Assembly: GCF_016907695.1 (NCBI RefSeq)
Contig: NZ_JAFBCK010000001.1
Location: 7,428,001 to 7,492,000, forward strand
Length of the DNA stretch: 64,000 nucleotides
DNA from: Actinokineospora baliensis
GTDB taxonomy: Bacteria; Actinomycetota; Actinomycetes; Mycobacteriales; Pseudonocardiaceae
Direction of reading: 5' to 3'
Below the pieces are notes generated by a model. The model searched no databases. It was not told the origin of the DNA and saw nothing but the letters and a program-made list of their open reading frames with translations. Below, in pieces: positions 17,565 through 27,174 of the stretch. Each line of letters begins with the position of its first letter. The first letter of the stretch is position 1. The position numbers were made by a program, and so were the translations under genes.

Positions 17565-18961
17565 ACGCGAGCCGGTAGCTCCACCGTCACGCGCAGGCCG
17601 CCGCCTTCCGGCAGGTCGAGCCGCAGGTCCCCACCGGCTCTGGCCACGATCCGGCTGACGATCGCCAGCCCCAGTCCCGAACCGGGCACGTTCTGGTGGG
17701 TGGAGCTGCGCCAGAACCGGTCGGTCGCCCGCTCCAGTTCGTCCGCGCGCAGCCCCGGTCCGTGGTCGCGGACCCCGACCAGGATCCGCGCCGGGGACAG
17801 AGCGACCGACACGACCACCGCGCTGCCGGTCCCGGTGAACTTGAGTGCGTTGTCCAGCAGCGCGTCGAGGATCCCGTCGAGGCCACGAGCGGGTGCCATG
17901 GCCTTGGTCGACCCGGCGGATCCGGTGATCTCCAGCGAGATGTCGCGCGAGTCGGCGACCACCCGCCAGTCCGCGACCCGTTCGGCCACGACCGCGTCGA
18001 CGTCGACCGGCACGAGGTCGCCGCCGGTGTTCTCGGCGCGGGCCATGGCCAGCAGTTCGTCGAGGATCCGGTTGAGCCGGTCGGCCTCGGCGGCGGCGGC
18101 CACCCGGTGGTCGTCGGCGTCGAGGTCGACGTGCCCCTCCAGGTTCACCAGCCGCAGCTTGAGCGCGGTCAGCGGGTTGCGCAGCTGGTGCGATGCGTCG
18201 GCGACGAAGGCCCGCTGCGCGGCGAGCGCGTCGCCGACGCTGGCCGCCATCTGGTCGAACGAGCGGACCAGTTTGCGCAGCTCCGGCGGTCCTTGCTCGT
18301 CCCCGACCCCCTCGGTGTCGCGGCCGCTGACCACCGCGGCCACCAGCGATCCGGTCGCCTCGTCGAGCCTGCGCACCGGCCGCAGGATCCACTGGATGAC
18401 CGGCACCGCCAGCATCAGCGCCAACGCGAAGGACAGCACCCCGCCCGCGGCGATCAGCACCCACCACCAGACGACCCGGGTGCGGATGCTGTCGGTCGGC
18501 GAGACCGTGATGACCGCGCCGCGCACCTCCCCGTCGACCAGCACCGGTCCGGCGAGCACCAGCGGGGTGTCGTCCCAGGGCAGCAGCAGCGCGCCCGCCA
18601 CCGGCCTGCGCCCGGCCAGTGCCCGCTGCACCTGCTGGCGCACGGCTTCGGAGCTGAGGTCGACCCGGACCGACTCGCCCGCGCGCGCGGAGCCGACCTT
18701 CGAGTTGCCGTCCTGGTCGACCACCAGCACGGCCACGCCGTAGAGCTCGGTGTAGCGCTGCAGTTCCTCCACCATCGAGTCGGTGTTGTCGTCGGTGAGC
18801 GGGCGCTGGGCCATCGAGGCGAACCGGTTGGTGTCGGTGAGCCGGTCCAGGAACAGCTTCTGCTGCTCGGACCCCGCGACCGACAGCGCGAGCGGCACAC
18901 CGAGGCCGAAGACCAGCAGGGCGACCAGGAACCACACCATGCCGAGCAGCCGTGTCCGCAT
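17561..18961 (-). CDS. Sensor histidine kinase
   Basis: 466 residues: a first membrane helix (8-29), an extracellular sensor of about 130 residues, a second helix (164-188), a HAMP linker, the phospho-acceptor H258 in ADASHQLRNPLTA, and the ATPase boxes N (LLDNALKF), G1 (DHGPGL) and G2 (GSGLGLAI). The ATG at 18961 has GGGGGAGG upstream. It is downstream of its response regulator gene by 21 bp on the same strand. The signal is unknown; gluABCD and the TAXI gene on either side suggest nutrient or amino-acid sensing. Confidence 0.93.
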   Translation of the reverse strand: MRTRLLGMVWFLVALLVFGLGVPLALSVAGSEQQKLFLDRLTDTNRFASMAQRPLTDDNTDSMVEELQRYTELYGVAVLVVDQDGNSKVGSARAGESVRVDLSSEAVRQQVQRALAGRRPVAGALLLPWDDTPLVLAGPVLVDGEVRGAVITVSPTDSIRTRVVWWWVLIAAGGVLSFALALMLAVPVIQWILRPVRRLDEATGSLVAAVVSGRDTEGVGDEQGPPELRKLVRSFDQMAASVGDALAAQRAFVADASHQLRNPLTALKLRLVNLEGHVDLDADDHRVAAAAEADRLNRILDELLAMARAENTGGDLVPVDVDAVVAERVADWRVVADSRDISLEITGSAGSTKAMAPARGLDGILDALLDNALKFTGTGSAVVVSVALSPARILVGVRDHGPGLRADELERATDRFWRSSTHQNVPGSGLGLAIVSRIVARAGGDLRLDLPEGGGLRVTVELPARV

Positions 18962-18982
18962 CGCGCCTCCCCCGAGTACGTC

Positions 18983-19660
18983 TCAGGCGAGTCTGCCCGG
19001 TTGACCCGACAAGCGGTACCCGACCCCCCGAACGGTCTCGATCAGCGCCGGGCGGCCCAGCTTGGTGCGCAGCGTGGCCACGTGCACGTCCAGCGACCGG
19101 TTCTCCGCGGCACCGGCCCTGCCCCACACCTCGGCGAGGATCTGCTCGCGCCCGCACACCGCGCCCTGGGCGTCGACGACGAGCGCGAAAACCTGGAACT
19201 CCTTGCGCGACAGGGAAACCGGCGCACTGTCCACAGTGACCTCGTGGCGGTCGAAGTCGACCCGCACCCCGTCGAGCTCGACGACACCGGTCGGTCCGCC
19301 GCCGCGGTCGGAGCGGCGGCGGCGCACGGCGTGCACCCTGGCCACCAGCTCGTCGACGTCGTAGGGCTTGACCAGGTAGTCGTCGGCCCCGGCGCGCAGG
19401 CCCAGGATCCGGTCGTCGACCTCGCCGCGGGCCGAGACCACGATGATCGCCACATCGCTGACCGTGCGGATCTGTCGACACAGGACGATCCCGTCCACGT
19501 CCGGCAGCCCCAGGTCCAGCAGCACCACGTCGACCTCGGCGACCAGGTCGAGCACCCCGGCCCCCGAGGCGAGCCTGCGCACCGCCAGACCGCGGCGCAC
19601 CAGGGCGGGGGTCAGCGCGTCGGCGACCCGGTCGTCGTCCTCCACGAGCAGCACGCGCAA
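18983..19660 (-). CDS. OmpR-family response regulator
   Basis: 225 residues: a receiver domain with phospho-acceptor D49 (VVLLDLGLPDVDG) and K98 (LVKPYD), and a C-terminal winged helix (SLSRKEFQVFALV to VRGVGYRLSG). The start is set at the TTG at 19660 because MRVLLVEDD is the usual receiver start and GGAGG lies 6 nt upstream; the frame is open for 75 more codons but without similarity. It forms an operon with the downstream kinase and is divergent from gluABCD, a possible target. Confidence 0.92.
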   Translation of the reverse strand: MRVLLVEDDDRVADALTPALVRRGLAVRRLASGAGVLDLVAEVDVVLLDLGLPDVDGIVLCRQIRTVSDVAIIVVSARGEVDDRILGLRAGADDYLVKPYDVDELVARVHAVRRRRSDRGGGPTGVVELDGVRVDFDRHEVTVDSAPVSLSRKEFQVFALVVDAQGAVCGREQILAEVWGRAGAAENRSLDVHVATLRTKLGRPALIETVRGVGYRLSGQPGRLA

Positions 19661-19818
19661 CCCGCACCTCCACGGTTCCCGATCGGCTGTGTGACAGAGT
19701 TGAGACCCTAAGTGTTGCTCAAGGCCCATGGGAGTGGCGGTCGAGTCGGAGTAGGTTGCCCGAACACCCAACCCCAGACCCCTGACGCCACCCGGTACGC
19801 CAGCGCTCGGAGGACGCC

Positions 19819-20574
<756 letters not shown>

Positions 20575-20643
20575 GCTTCCCGGGGCTTCCCCGGGGGGAG
20601 GTAGACCCGGCTGGACCGCAGCCGACGACACGAAGGAGCAGAC

Positions 20644-21531
20644 ATGCGACTCCGGGGCCTGATGATCGGCACCGCGACCGCCGCACTCGCCATCGCGGTG
20701 ACCGCCTGCGGGCAGTCGAGCAACTCCGGCTCGGGTGCCAACCCGTCGGTCGACGCGCAGGCGAAGTTCGAGGCGGGCACCACCATGGCCAAGCTCAACG
20801 AGTCGGGCAAGATCCGCATCGGCACCAAGTTCGACCAGCCGCTGTTCGGCCTCAAGGGCCTGGACAACAAGCCGACCGGCTTCGACGTGGAGATCGCCAA
20901 GCTGGTCGCGGCCAAGCTCGGCCTCTCCGCCGACAAGATCGAGTGGGTGGAGACCCCGTCGAAGGTGCGCGAGGAGGTCATCGAGCAGGGCAAGGTCGAC
21001 CTGGTCGTGGCCACCTACACCATCAACGACAAGCGCAAGGAGCGGATCTCCTTCGCGGGCCCGTACTACGAGGCCGGTCAGGACCTGATGGTCAAGAAGG
21101 ACAACAACGACATCACCGGGCCGGACGCGCTCAAGTCCAGCGGTGCCAAGGTCTGCTCGGTCACCGGCTCCACCCCGGCCGAGACGATCAAGAAGTACGT
21201 CGACGAGAGCAACATCGTGCTCTTCGACGTGTACTCCAAGTGCGCCGACGCGCTGAAGAACAACCAGGTGCAGGCGGTCACCACGGACAACGTGATCCTG
21301 CTCGGCCTTGTCGACAAGTCCGGCGGCGAGTACAAGCTGGTCGGCAAGCCCTTCACCACCGAGCCCTACGGCATCGGCATCAAGAAGGGCGACACCAAGT
21401 TCTGCCAGTTCATCAACGACACCCTCAAGGCCGCCTCGGGCGACGGCAGCTACGAGAAGGCGTGGAAGGACACCGCGGGCAAGGTCGCGCCCAACACCCC
21501 GAAGCTGCCCGAGACCGCGGCGTGCAGCTGA
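20644..21531 (+). CDS. gluB: Glutamate-binding lipoprotein
   Basis: 295 residues with a lipoprotein signal and lipobox AVTAC (C22), then a family 3 solute-binding domain (IRIGTKFDQPLFGLKGL, GFDVEIAKLVAAKLG, ATYTINDKRKERISFAGPYY). It presents the amino acid, probably glutamate, to GluCD. A GGAG-type ribosome site precedes the ATG. It is 69 bp behind gluA; a small CCCGGGG hairpin lies in that gap. A strong hairpin follows the gene. Confidence 0.92.
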   Translation: MRLRGLMIGTATAALAIAVTACGQSSNSGSGANPSVDAQAKFEAGTTMAKLNESGKIRIGTKFDQPLFGLKGLDNKPTGFDVEIAKLVAAKLGLSADKIEWVETPSKVREEVIEQGKVDLVVATYTINDKRKERISFAGPYYEAGQDLMVKKDNNDITGPDALKSSGAKVCSVTGSTPAETIKKYVDESNIVLFDVYSKCADALKNNQVQAVTTDNVILLGLVDKSGGEYKLVGKPFTTEPYGIGIKKGDTKFCQFINDTLKAASGDGSYEKAWKDTAGKVAPNTPKLPETAACS

Positions 21532-21544
21532 TCTGCTGACCCGT

Positions 21545-21580
21545 GCTCGGGGCGCCCGCCTGCCGGTGGGCGCCCCGAGC
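21545..21580 (+). terminator. Intra-operon hairpin between gluB and gluC
   Basis: GCTCGGGGCGCCC (21545-21557) pairs exactly with GGGCGCCCCGAGC (21568-21580) around a 10-nt loop. It lies 13 bp after gluB and 22 bp before gluC, with no T-tract. It could act as a partial terminator or an mRNA-stabilising stem that keeps binding protein in excess over permease. Confidence 0.75.
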
Positions 21581-21602
21581 CTTACCGGGCTCGGAGCCAC
21601 CC

Positions 21603-22253
21603 GTGAACGTGATCATCGACAACTTCCCGCTCTACCTCAACGGTTTCCTGCAAACGCTGCGGATCTGCGCGTTCGCCGCGGTCGGCTCGCTGGTGCTGGG
21701 CACCGTCGTCGCCGGGTTCCGGGTCTCGCCGGTCCCGCCGCTGCGCTGGGTCGGCACCGCGTGGGTCACCGTGTTCCGCAACTGCCCGCTGACCGTGGTG
21801 CTGTTCTTCTGCGCCTTCGGCCTGCCCGAGATCGGCGTCAACGGGGCGTACTTCTGGTTCGGGGTCACCGGCCTGGTGCTCTACACCTCGGCGTTCGTCT
21901 GTGAGGCGGTGCGCAGCGGCATCAACTCGGTGCCCGCGGGTCAGGCGGAGGCCGCGCGCGCGGTCGGGTTGACCTTCAGCCAGTCGCTCTCGTCGGTGGT
22001 GCTGCCGCAGGCGCTGCGCACGGTGGTGCCGCCGCTGGGCAGCGTGATCATCGCGATGATCAAGAACTCGGCGATCGCTGGCGCCTTCGGCATCGGCGGC
22101 GACCTGTTCGCCGTCGGTGACACGCTGACCTCGGCCAGGGGCGAGGCCGCGCTGCCGGTGCTGCTCGGCGTCGTCATCGGCTACTTGGTGATCACCATCC
22201 CGAGCGGGCTGCTGCTGGGTTGGGTGGAGCGGAAGGTGGCGATCGCCCGATGA
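21603..22253 (+). CDS. gluC: Glutamate ABC transporter permease
   Basis: 216 residues with about five membrane helices and the permease EAA loop (EAVRSGINSVPAGQAEAARAVG). Family: HisM-type polar amino-acid permease. The GTG at 21603 is chosen because conserved sequence begins at NVIIDNFPLYLNGF. The stop overlaps the gluD start by 4 bp (ATGA). It pairs with GluD to form the channel energised by GluA. Confidence 0.92.
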   Translation: MNVIIDNFPLYLNGFLQTLRICAFAAVGSLVLGTVVAGFRVSPVPPLRWVGTAWVTVFRNCPLTVVLFFCAFGLPEIGVNGAYFWFGVTGLVLYTSAFVCEAVRSGINSVPAGQAEAARAVGLTFSQSLSSVVLPQALRTVVPPLGSVIIAMIKNSAIAGAFGIGGDLFAVGDTLTSARGEAALPVLLGVVIGYLVITIPSGLLLGWVERKVAIAR

Positions 22254-23128
22254 CCGCGTCCGTGCTCTACGACGCCCCCGGGCCGCGCGCCCGCCGCCGC
22301 ACGCTGCTGGGCAGCGTCGTGGCCGGTGTGCTGGTGGCCGGGCTGCTGGCGCTGGTGGGCAACCGGCTCGCCGACAAGGGCCAGTTCGAGGCCGACAAGT
22401 GGGCCCCGCTGACCGACCCGGCCGACGACAACTTCACCCTCGTCTGGAACCTGCTCGGCGACGCACTGGTCAACACCCTCATCGCCGCGGTGCTGGCGAT
22501 GGCGTTCTCACTGGTGATCGGCACCGGGCTCGCGGTGCTGCGGATCGTCGCGGGCCGCTCGTGGCGCTGGCTGGTGGTCGGCTTCATCGAGCTCTTCCGC
22601 GGCATCCCCGTGGTCATCCTGATCTTCTTCGCCGCCCGCGTGCTGCCCGGGTTCGGCATCGACCTGTCGAACCTGTGGTTCCTGGTGATCGGGCTGACCG
22701 CGTACAACTCGGTGATCATCGCCGAGATCGTGCGGGCCGGGGTGAACTCGCTGCCCAAGGGCCAGCGCGAGGCCGCCGAGTCGCTGGGGCTGCGCCGCGG
22801 TCAGGTGCTCGGCCTGGTCCTGCTGCCGCAGGCGTTCCGGGCGATGCTGCCCGCGCTGATCAGCCAACTGGTGGTGGTGCTCAAGGACACCTCGCTCGGC
22901 TTCATCATCAGCTACGAGGAAACCGTGCGCACCGCCGGGATCATCATCCAGAACCTGGACAACCCGATCCAGGTGTACTTCACCATCGCGGTGATCTTCA
23001 TCGCCGTCAACTACGCCGTCAGCCGCCTGGCCATCTGGGTGGAACGGCGGCTCAGCCGCGGCAGCAAGACCGCCGCCACCCTCTCGGCCACCGACCCGGC
23101 AGCCGCCGGGGCAGGCGGCGGGGGCTGA
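22250..23128 (+). CDS. gluD: Glutamate ABC transporter permease
   Basis: 292 residues; a first helix (LLGSVVAGVLVAGLLALVG), a soluble loop, then a permease core with the EAA loop (EIVRAGVNSLPKGQREAAES). The C-terminal tail is Ala/Gly-rich. Last gene of gluABCD; translationally coupled to gluC and followed at once by a hairpin terminator. Confidence 0.92.
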   Translation: MTASVLYDAPGPRARRRTLLGSVVAGVLVAGLLALVGNRLADKGQFEADKWAPLTDPADDNFTLVWNLLGDALVNTLIAAVLAMAFSLVIGTGLAVLRIVAGRSWRWLVVGFIELFRGIPVVILIFFAARVLPGFGIDLSNLWFLVIGLTAYNSVIIAEIVRAGVNSLPKGQREAAESLGLRRGQVLGLVLLPQAFRAMLPALISQLVVVLKDTSLGFIISYEETVRTAGIIIQNLDNPIQVYFTIAVIFIAVNYAVSRLAIWVERRLSRGSKTAATLSATDPAAAGAGGGG

Positions 23129-23130
23129 AC

Positions 23131-23172
23131 GCACCGGTGCCCGCGACCTCGGGGGGCCGCGGGCACCGGTGT
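23131..23172. terminator. Bidirectional terminator between gluD and sdhB
   Basis: ACCGGTGCCCGCG (23133-23145) pairs exactly with CGCGGGCACCGGT (23158-23170). It begins 2 bp after gluD and ends about 10 bp before the convergent sdhB stop, so it can serve both. Confidence 0.85.
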
Positions 23173-23182
23173 CAGCACGGGC

Positions 23183-23938
23183 TCAGGAGCCGCTGCGACG
23201 GAAGATCTTGGAGCCGAGCCAGACCAGGGGGTCGTACTTGCGGTCGGCCACCCGCTCCTTCATCGGGATCAGGGCGTTGTCGGTGATCGCGATGTGCTCC
23301 GGGCACACCTCGGTGCAGCACTTGGTGATGTTGCACAGGCCGAGGCCGTGCGCCTCCTGGGCGGCCGGGACCCGGTCGGCGGTGTCGAGCGGGTGGAACT
23401 CCAACTCGGCGGCGCGCATGAGGAAGCGGGGGCCGGAGAAGGCCTCCTTGTTGTCCTCGTGGTCGCGCACCACGTGGCAGGTGTTCTGGCACAGGAAGCA
23501 CTCGATGCACTTGCGGAACTCCTGCGAGCGCTCCACATCGATCTGCTGCATCCGGTACTCACCGGGGGCGAGGTCCGCCGGTGGCGTGAACGACGGGATC
23601 TCCCTGGCCTTCTGGTAGTTGAAGGACACGTCGGTGACCAGGTCGCGGATCACCGGGAAGGTGCGCATCGGGGTGACCGTCACCGTCTCGTCCTCGGTGA
23701 AGGTCGACATCCGGGTCATGCACAGCAACCGGGGCCTGCCGTTGATCTCCGCGGAGCACGAGCCGCACTTGCCCGCCTTGCAGTTCCACCGCACCGCCAG
23801 GTCCGGCGCCTGGGTGGCCTGCAGCCGGTGGATGATGTCGAGGACGACCTCGCCCTCGTGCACCTCCACCAGGAAGTCCCGCAGCTCACCGGATTCGGCG
23901 TCGCCGCGCCACACCTTGAACTTCGCCTTGTAGGGCAC
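23183..23938 (-). CDS. sdhB: Succinate dehydrogenase/fumarate reductase iron-sulfur subunit
   Basis: 251 residues. The plant-type [2Fe-2S] ligands are C53, C58, C61 (CKAGKCGSC) and C73; the C-terminal cluster ligands are in CIECFLC (144-150), C154 and LCNITKCCTEVCP (202-212). Passes electrons from SdhA to the membrane subunit. The GTG at 23938, one base after the sdhA stop with AAAGGA upstream, is preferred over the GTG at 23974 inside sdhA. Operon order here is small gene, sdhC, sdhA, sdhB, as in the mycobacterial Rv0249c-Rv0247c (Sdh1) type. Confidence 0.93.
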   Translation of the reverse strand: MPYKAKFKVWRGDAESGELRDFLVEVHEGEVVLDIIHRLQATQAPDLAVRWNCKAGKCGSCSAEINGRPRLLCMTRMSTFTEDETVTVTPMRTFPVIRDLVTDVSFNYQKAREIPSFTPPADLAPGEYRMQQIDVERSQEFRKCIECFLCQNTCHVVRDHEDNKEAFSGPRFLMRAAELEFHPLDTADRVPAAQEAHGLGLCNITKCCTEVCPEHIAITDNALIPMKERVADRKYDPLVWLGSKIFRRSGS

Positions 23939-23939
23939 C

Positions 23940-25850
23940 TCAGTCCTTTCGTCCCGGGTGGGAGCCGAGCTCACCGTCGGTGTAGTACTTCTCCAGCTCG
24001 GTGAGCTCGAACAGCTCCACCAGGTCCTGGCGCATGGCTTCCTGCTCCTTGCGGGTGATCACCACGTCCGGGACGAGCGCGTCACCGGCGGTGGAGCAGA
24101 CCAGCAGCGTGTTGCGCCACTGGGCGTCCATCATCGGGTAGTCGTCGCGGGTGTGACCGCCGCGGCTCTCGGTGCGGGTCAGCGCCGCCTTGGCCACGCA
24201 CTCGCTGACCAGCAGCATGTTGCGCAGGTCGATCGCCAGGTGCCAGCCGGGGTTGTACTGCCGGTGGCCCTCGACGGTGACCTTGGGGACCCGGGCCTTG
24301 ATCTCGGCGAGCTTGGCCAGCGCCGCCTCGACCTCCTCGGCCTTGCGGATGATGCCGACCAGGTCGTTCATCGACTGCTGCAACTCGTTCTGCAGCGTGT
24401 ACGGGTTCTCCTCCACGCCGTTGGCTGGCGGGTCGAACGGGGCGAGCGCGAACCGGGCCGCGTCGTCCACATCGGACTGGACGACGGCGGGCCTCGTGCT
24501 CAGCGACTCGACGTAGTCCGCGGCGCCGAGGCCCGCGCGGCGGCCGAACACCAGCAGGTCCGACAGCGAGTTGCCGCCGAGCCGGTTGGAGCCGTGCATG
24601 CCACCGGAGCACTCACCGGCGGCGAACAGGCCGGGCACGCCGGCCGCGGCGGTGTCCGGGTCGACCTCGACGCCACCCATGACGTAGTGGCAGGTCGGCC
24701 CGACCTCCATCGGCTCCGCGGTGATGTCGACGTCGGCCAGTTCCTTGAACTGGTGGTACATCGAGGGCAGCCTGCGCCGGATCTCCTCGGCGGGCAGGCG
24801 GCTGGCGATGTCGAGGAACACCCCGCCGTGCGGTGACCCGCGACCGGCCTTGACCTCGGAGTTGATCGCGCGGGCCACCTCGTCGCGGGGCAGCAGGTCC
24901 GGGGTGCGGCGGTTGTTCTCCTGGTCGGTGTACCAGCGGTCGGCCTCCTGCTCGCCGTCGGCGTACTGGCCCTTGAACACGTCCGGGATGTAGTTGAACA
25001 TGAACCGCTTGTCGTCGGAGTTCTTCAGCACCCCGCCGTCGCCGCGCACGCCCTCGGTGACCAGGATGCCCTTCACGCTGGGCGGCCACACCATGCCGGT
25101 CGGGTGGAACTGCACGAACTCCATGTTGATCAGCGTGGCGCCCGCCCGCAGCGCGAGCGCGTGCCCGTCACCGGTGTACTCCCAGGAGTTGGAGGTCACC
25201 TTGAAGCTCTTGCCGATGCCGCCGGTGGCCAGCACGACCGCCGGGGCCTCGAACAGGATGAACCGACCGGACTCGCGCCAGTACCCGAAGGCACCCGCGA
25301 TCGCGTCGCCGTCCTTGAGCAGCTCGGTGACCGTGCACTCGGCGAAGACCTTGATCCTGGCCTCGTAGTCGCCGGACTCGCGGAAGTCCTCCTGCTGCAG
25401 CGACACGATCTTCTGCTGCATGGTGCGGATCAGCTCGAGGCCGGTGCGGTCGCCGACGTGGGCGAGCCGGGGGTAGGTGTGGCCGCCGAAGTTGCGCTGG
25501 CTGATCCGGCCGTCGGTGGTCCGGTCGAACAGGGCGCCGTAGGTCTCCAGCTCCCAGACCCGGTCCGGGGCCTCCTTGGCGTGCAACTCGGCCATCCGCC
25601 AGTTGTTCAGGAACTTGCCGCCGCGCATCGTGTCGCGGAAGTGGACCTGCCAGTTGTCGTTGGAGTTCGCGTTGCCCATTGACGCGGCACAGCCGCCCTC
25701 GGCCATCACCGTGTGGGCCTTGCCGAACAGCGACTTGCACACCACGGCGACGCGCAGCCCCCGCTGCCGCGCCTCGATCACCGCGCGCAGTCCCGCGCCA
25801 CCGGCTCCGATGACCACCACGTCGTAGGAGTGGCGCTCGACCTCGGTCAT
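23940..25850 (-). CDS. sdhA: Succinate dehydrogenase/fumarate reductase flavoprotein
   Basis: 636 residues; oxidises succinate to fumarate with covalent FAD. Motifs: the dinucleotide-binding site VVIGAGGAGLRA near the N-terminus, KAHTVMAEGG with the histidine expected to hold FAD, the active-site region QFHPTG, and HGSNRLGGNSL. The ATG at 25850 has AGAGGAA upstream; a longer frame is open but not conserved. Followed directly by sdhB. Confidence 0.94.
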   Translation of the reverse strand: MTEVERHSYDVVVIGAGGAGLRAVIEARQRGLRVAVVCKSLFGKAHTVMAEGGCAASMGNANSNDNWQVHFRDTMRGGKFLNNWRMAELHAKEAPDRVWELETYGALFDRTTDGRISQRNFGGHTYPRLAHVGDRTGLELIRTMQQKIVSLQQEDFRESGDYEARIKVFAECTVTELLKDGDAIAGAFGYWRESGRFILFEAPAVVLATGGIGKSFKVTSNSWEYTGDGHALALRAGATLINMEFVQFHPTGMVWPPSVKGILVTEGVRGDGGVLKNSDDKRFMFNYIPDVFKGQYADGEQEADRWYTDQENNRRTPDLLPRDEVARAINSEVKAGRGSPHGGVFLDIASRLPAEEIRRRLPSMYHQFKELADVDITAEPMEVGPTCHYVMGGVEVDPDTAAAGVPGLFAAGECSGGMHGSNRLGGNSLSDLLVFGRRAGLGAADYVESLSTRPAVVQSDVDDAARFALAPFDPPANGVEENPYTLQNELQQSMNDLVGIIRKAEEVEAALAKLAEIKARVPKVTVEGHRQYNPGWHLAIDLRNMLLVSECVAKAALTRTESRGGHTRDDYPMMDAQWRNTLLVCSTAGDALVPDVVITRKEQEAMRQDLVELFELTELEKYYTDGELGSHPGRKD

Positions 25851-25884
25851 GTGTTCCTCTCGAGAATGTCTAGCCGCTTCAGGT

Positions 25885-26667
25885 TCAGAAGAAGCGCAGA
25901 TCGGAGATGGCACCGCTGGCGACGAGCATCACGTAGAGGTCCGTCAGCACCAGCGTGCCGAGGGTCGTCCAAGCCAGCCGCATGTGCCGGACGTTGAGCT
26001 TGGAGACCAGGGTCCAGGCGCGGTAGCGCACGGGGTGCTTGGAGAAGTGCTTGAGCCTGCCGCCCGCGATGTGCCTGCAGGAGTGGCACGAGAGCGTGTA
26101 GGCCCAGAGCAGGACCACGTTGACCAGCAGGACCAGGTTGCCCAGGCCGAGGCCGTGGGTGAGGGCCACGACGGCGTCGTAAGTATTGATCACCGAGACG
26201 AGCAGCGCCACGTAGAAGAAGTAGCGGTGCGCGTTCTGCACGACCAGCGGGAGCTTGGTCTCCCCCGAGTACGACGCGTGCGGCTCGGCCACGGCGCAGG
26301 CGGGCGGCGACTGCCACACCGACCGGTAGTAGGCCTTGCGGTAGTAGTAGCAGGTCAGCCGGAAGCCGAGCAGGAACGGCAGGGCGATGAAGCCGAGCGG
26401 GATCCAGCCCGGCAGCTCCGGCAGCGGGGTGCCGAAGTGGCTGGATCCCGGCAGGCACGACTCGCTCAGGCACGGCGAGTAGAACGGTGTCAGGTAGCCG
26501 TACTGCTCGACCACGTACCACTTGCCCATGAACGAGCGGACCGTCGCGTAGCCGATGAAGGTCAGCAGGCCGAGGTTGGTGAGCAGGGGCGGGAGCCACC
26601 ACCGGTCGGTCCGCAGGGTGCGCGCGGAGATACTCGCCCGGGTGGGGGCGCCAACACCTGACGTCAT
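25885..26667 (-). CDS. sdhC: Succinate dehydrogenase membrane subunit (single large type)
   Basis: 260 residues with five hydrophobic segments (LLTNLGLLTFIGYATV; GWIPLGFIALPFLLGFRLTCYYY; RYFFYVALLVSVINTYDAVVAL; GNLVLLVNVVLLWAYTLSC; TLGTLVLTDLYVMLVA) and conserved histidines (NAHRYFF, SCHSCRHIAGG) suited to haem binding. It anchors SdhAB and passes electrons to menaquinone. It is a single five-helix subunit rather than the usual two small ones, which places the complex in the Rv0249c/trichrome-like group. A Cys-rich loop (CLSESCLPG) is probably extracytoplasmic. Confidence 0.88.
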   Translation of the reverse strand: MTSGVGAPTRASISARTLRTDRWWLPPLLTNLGLLTFIGYATVRSFMGKWYVVEQYGYLTPFYSPCLSESCLPGSSHFGTPLPELPGWIPLGFIALPFLLGFRLTCYYYRKAYYRSVWQSPPACAVAEPHASYSGETKLPLVVQNAHRYFFYVALLVSVINTYDAVVALTHGLGLGNLVLLVNVVLLWAYTLSCHSCRHIAGGRLKHFSKHPVRYRAWTLVSKLNVRHMRLAWTTLGTLVLTDLYVMLVASGAISDLRFF

Positions 26668-26697
26668 CGTGTCCTCGTTGTTGAGCTGTGTGGTGGT

Positions 26698-26979
26698 CTA
26701 GCGCTGGTGGCCGCCGACTCCCTCGTCGTCGGCGCCGTGCCACAGCGCTGGGTCGTACGGGGTGTCCGGCACGACGACGACGTCAGCCGGTTCCGGCCGC
26801 CTCGGGATGGGGGCGGTCGGGGTGGTGGTGAAGTCGGCGGCGTCGATATCGATGCGCTCGATGTCGTTGACGAGCCTGCGGACGGCGGGCACGTCGCCGT
26901 ACCTGGCCCGCAGGGCACCGACGCACTGCCGCAGTTGACCGATGGTCCGCTGCAGCTCGCTGATCTCCGTACTCGACAT
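26698..26979 (-). CDS. Small conserved protein heading the sdh operon
   Basis: 93 residues: a helical N-terminal half (TEISELQRTIGQLRQCVGALRARYG) that could form a coiled coil and an acidic, Pro-rich C-terminal half (PADVVVVPDTPYDPALWHG). The ATG at 26979 has GGAGG 6 nt upstream. It is 30 bp upstream of sdhC on the same strand and probably shares its promoter. No family function is recognised; gene order suggests an accessory or regulatory role for the dehydrogenase. Confidence 0.75.
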   Translation of the reverse strand: MSSTEISELQRTIGQLRQCVGALRARYGDVPAVRRLVNDIERIDIDAADFTTTPTAPIPRRPEPADVVVVPDTPYDPALWHGADDEGVGGHQR

Positions 26980-27076
26980 GTCGCACCTCCGTACCTGCGT
27001 CCGGTCGCGGCGTGGGTCCGTTGCCGTCGGGGGACCCGGTCACCGCTCGTCGCCGACTGTGCCTTGCGACGGCAGA

Positions 27077-27092
27077 TGTGACAAGTACCACA
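27077..27092 (-). promoter_or_regulatory. CRP/GlxR-like site upstream of the sdh operon
   Basis: TGTGACAAGTACCACA resembles the actinobacterial CRP/GlxR palindrome TGTGA-N6-TCACA with one mismatch. It lies about 98 bp upstream of the first gene of the sdh operon. CRP-type proteins control sdh genes in Corynebacterium (established for GlxR); binding here is inference. Confidence 0.5.
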
Positions 27093-27174
27093 AGCGGCGC
27101 GTCGATGGGTGATCGACCCCGTGCCGGGGGTGGTCAAGACCTGTGATCTCGCGCACACGCGAAGGTCGACCGTA

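Noticed and set aside
16527..19673. 1,048-codon open frame antisense to the TAXI, kinase and regulator genes
   Set aside because: High-GC shadow: Arg/Ala/Gly-rich translation with no motif, opposite well-supported genes on both strands.
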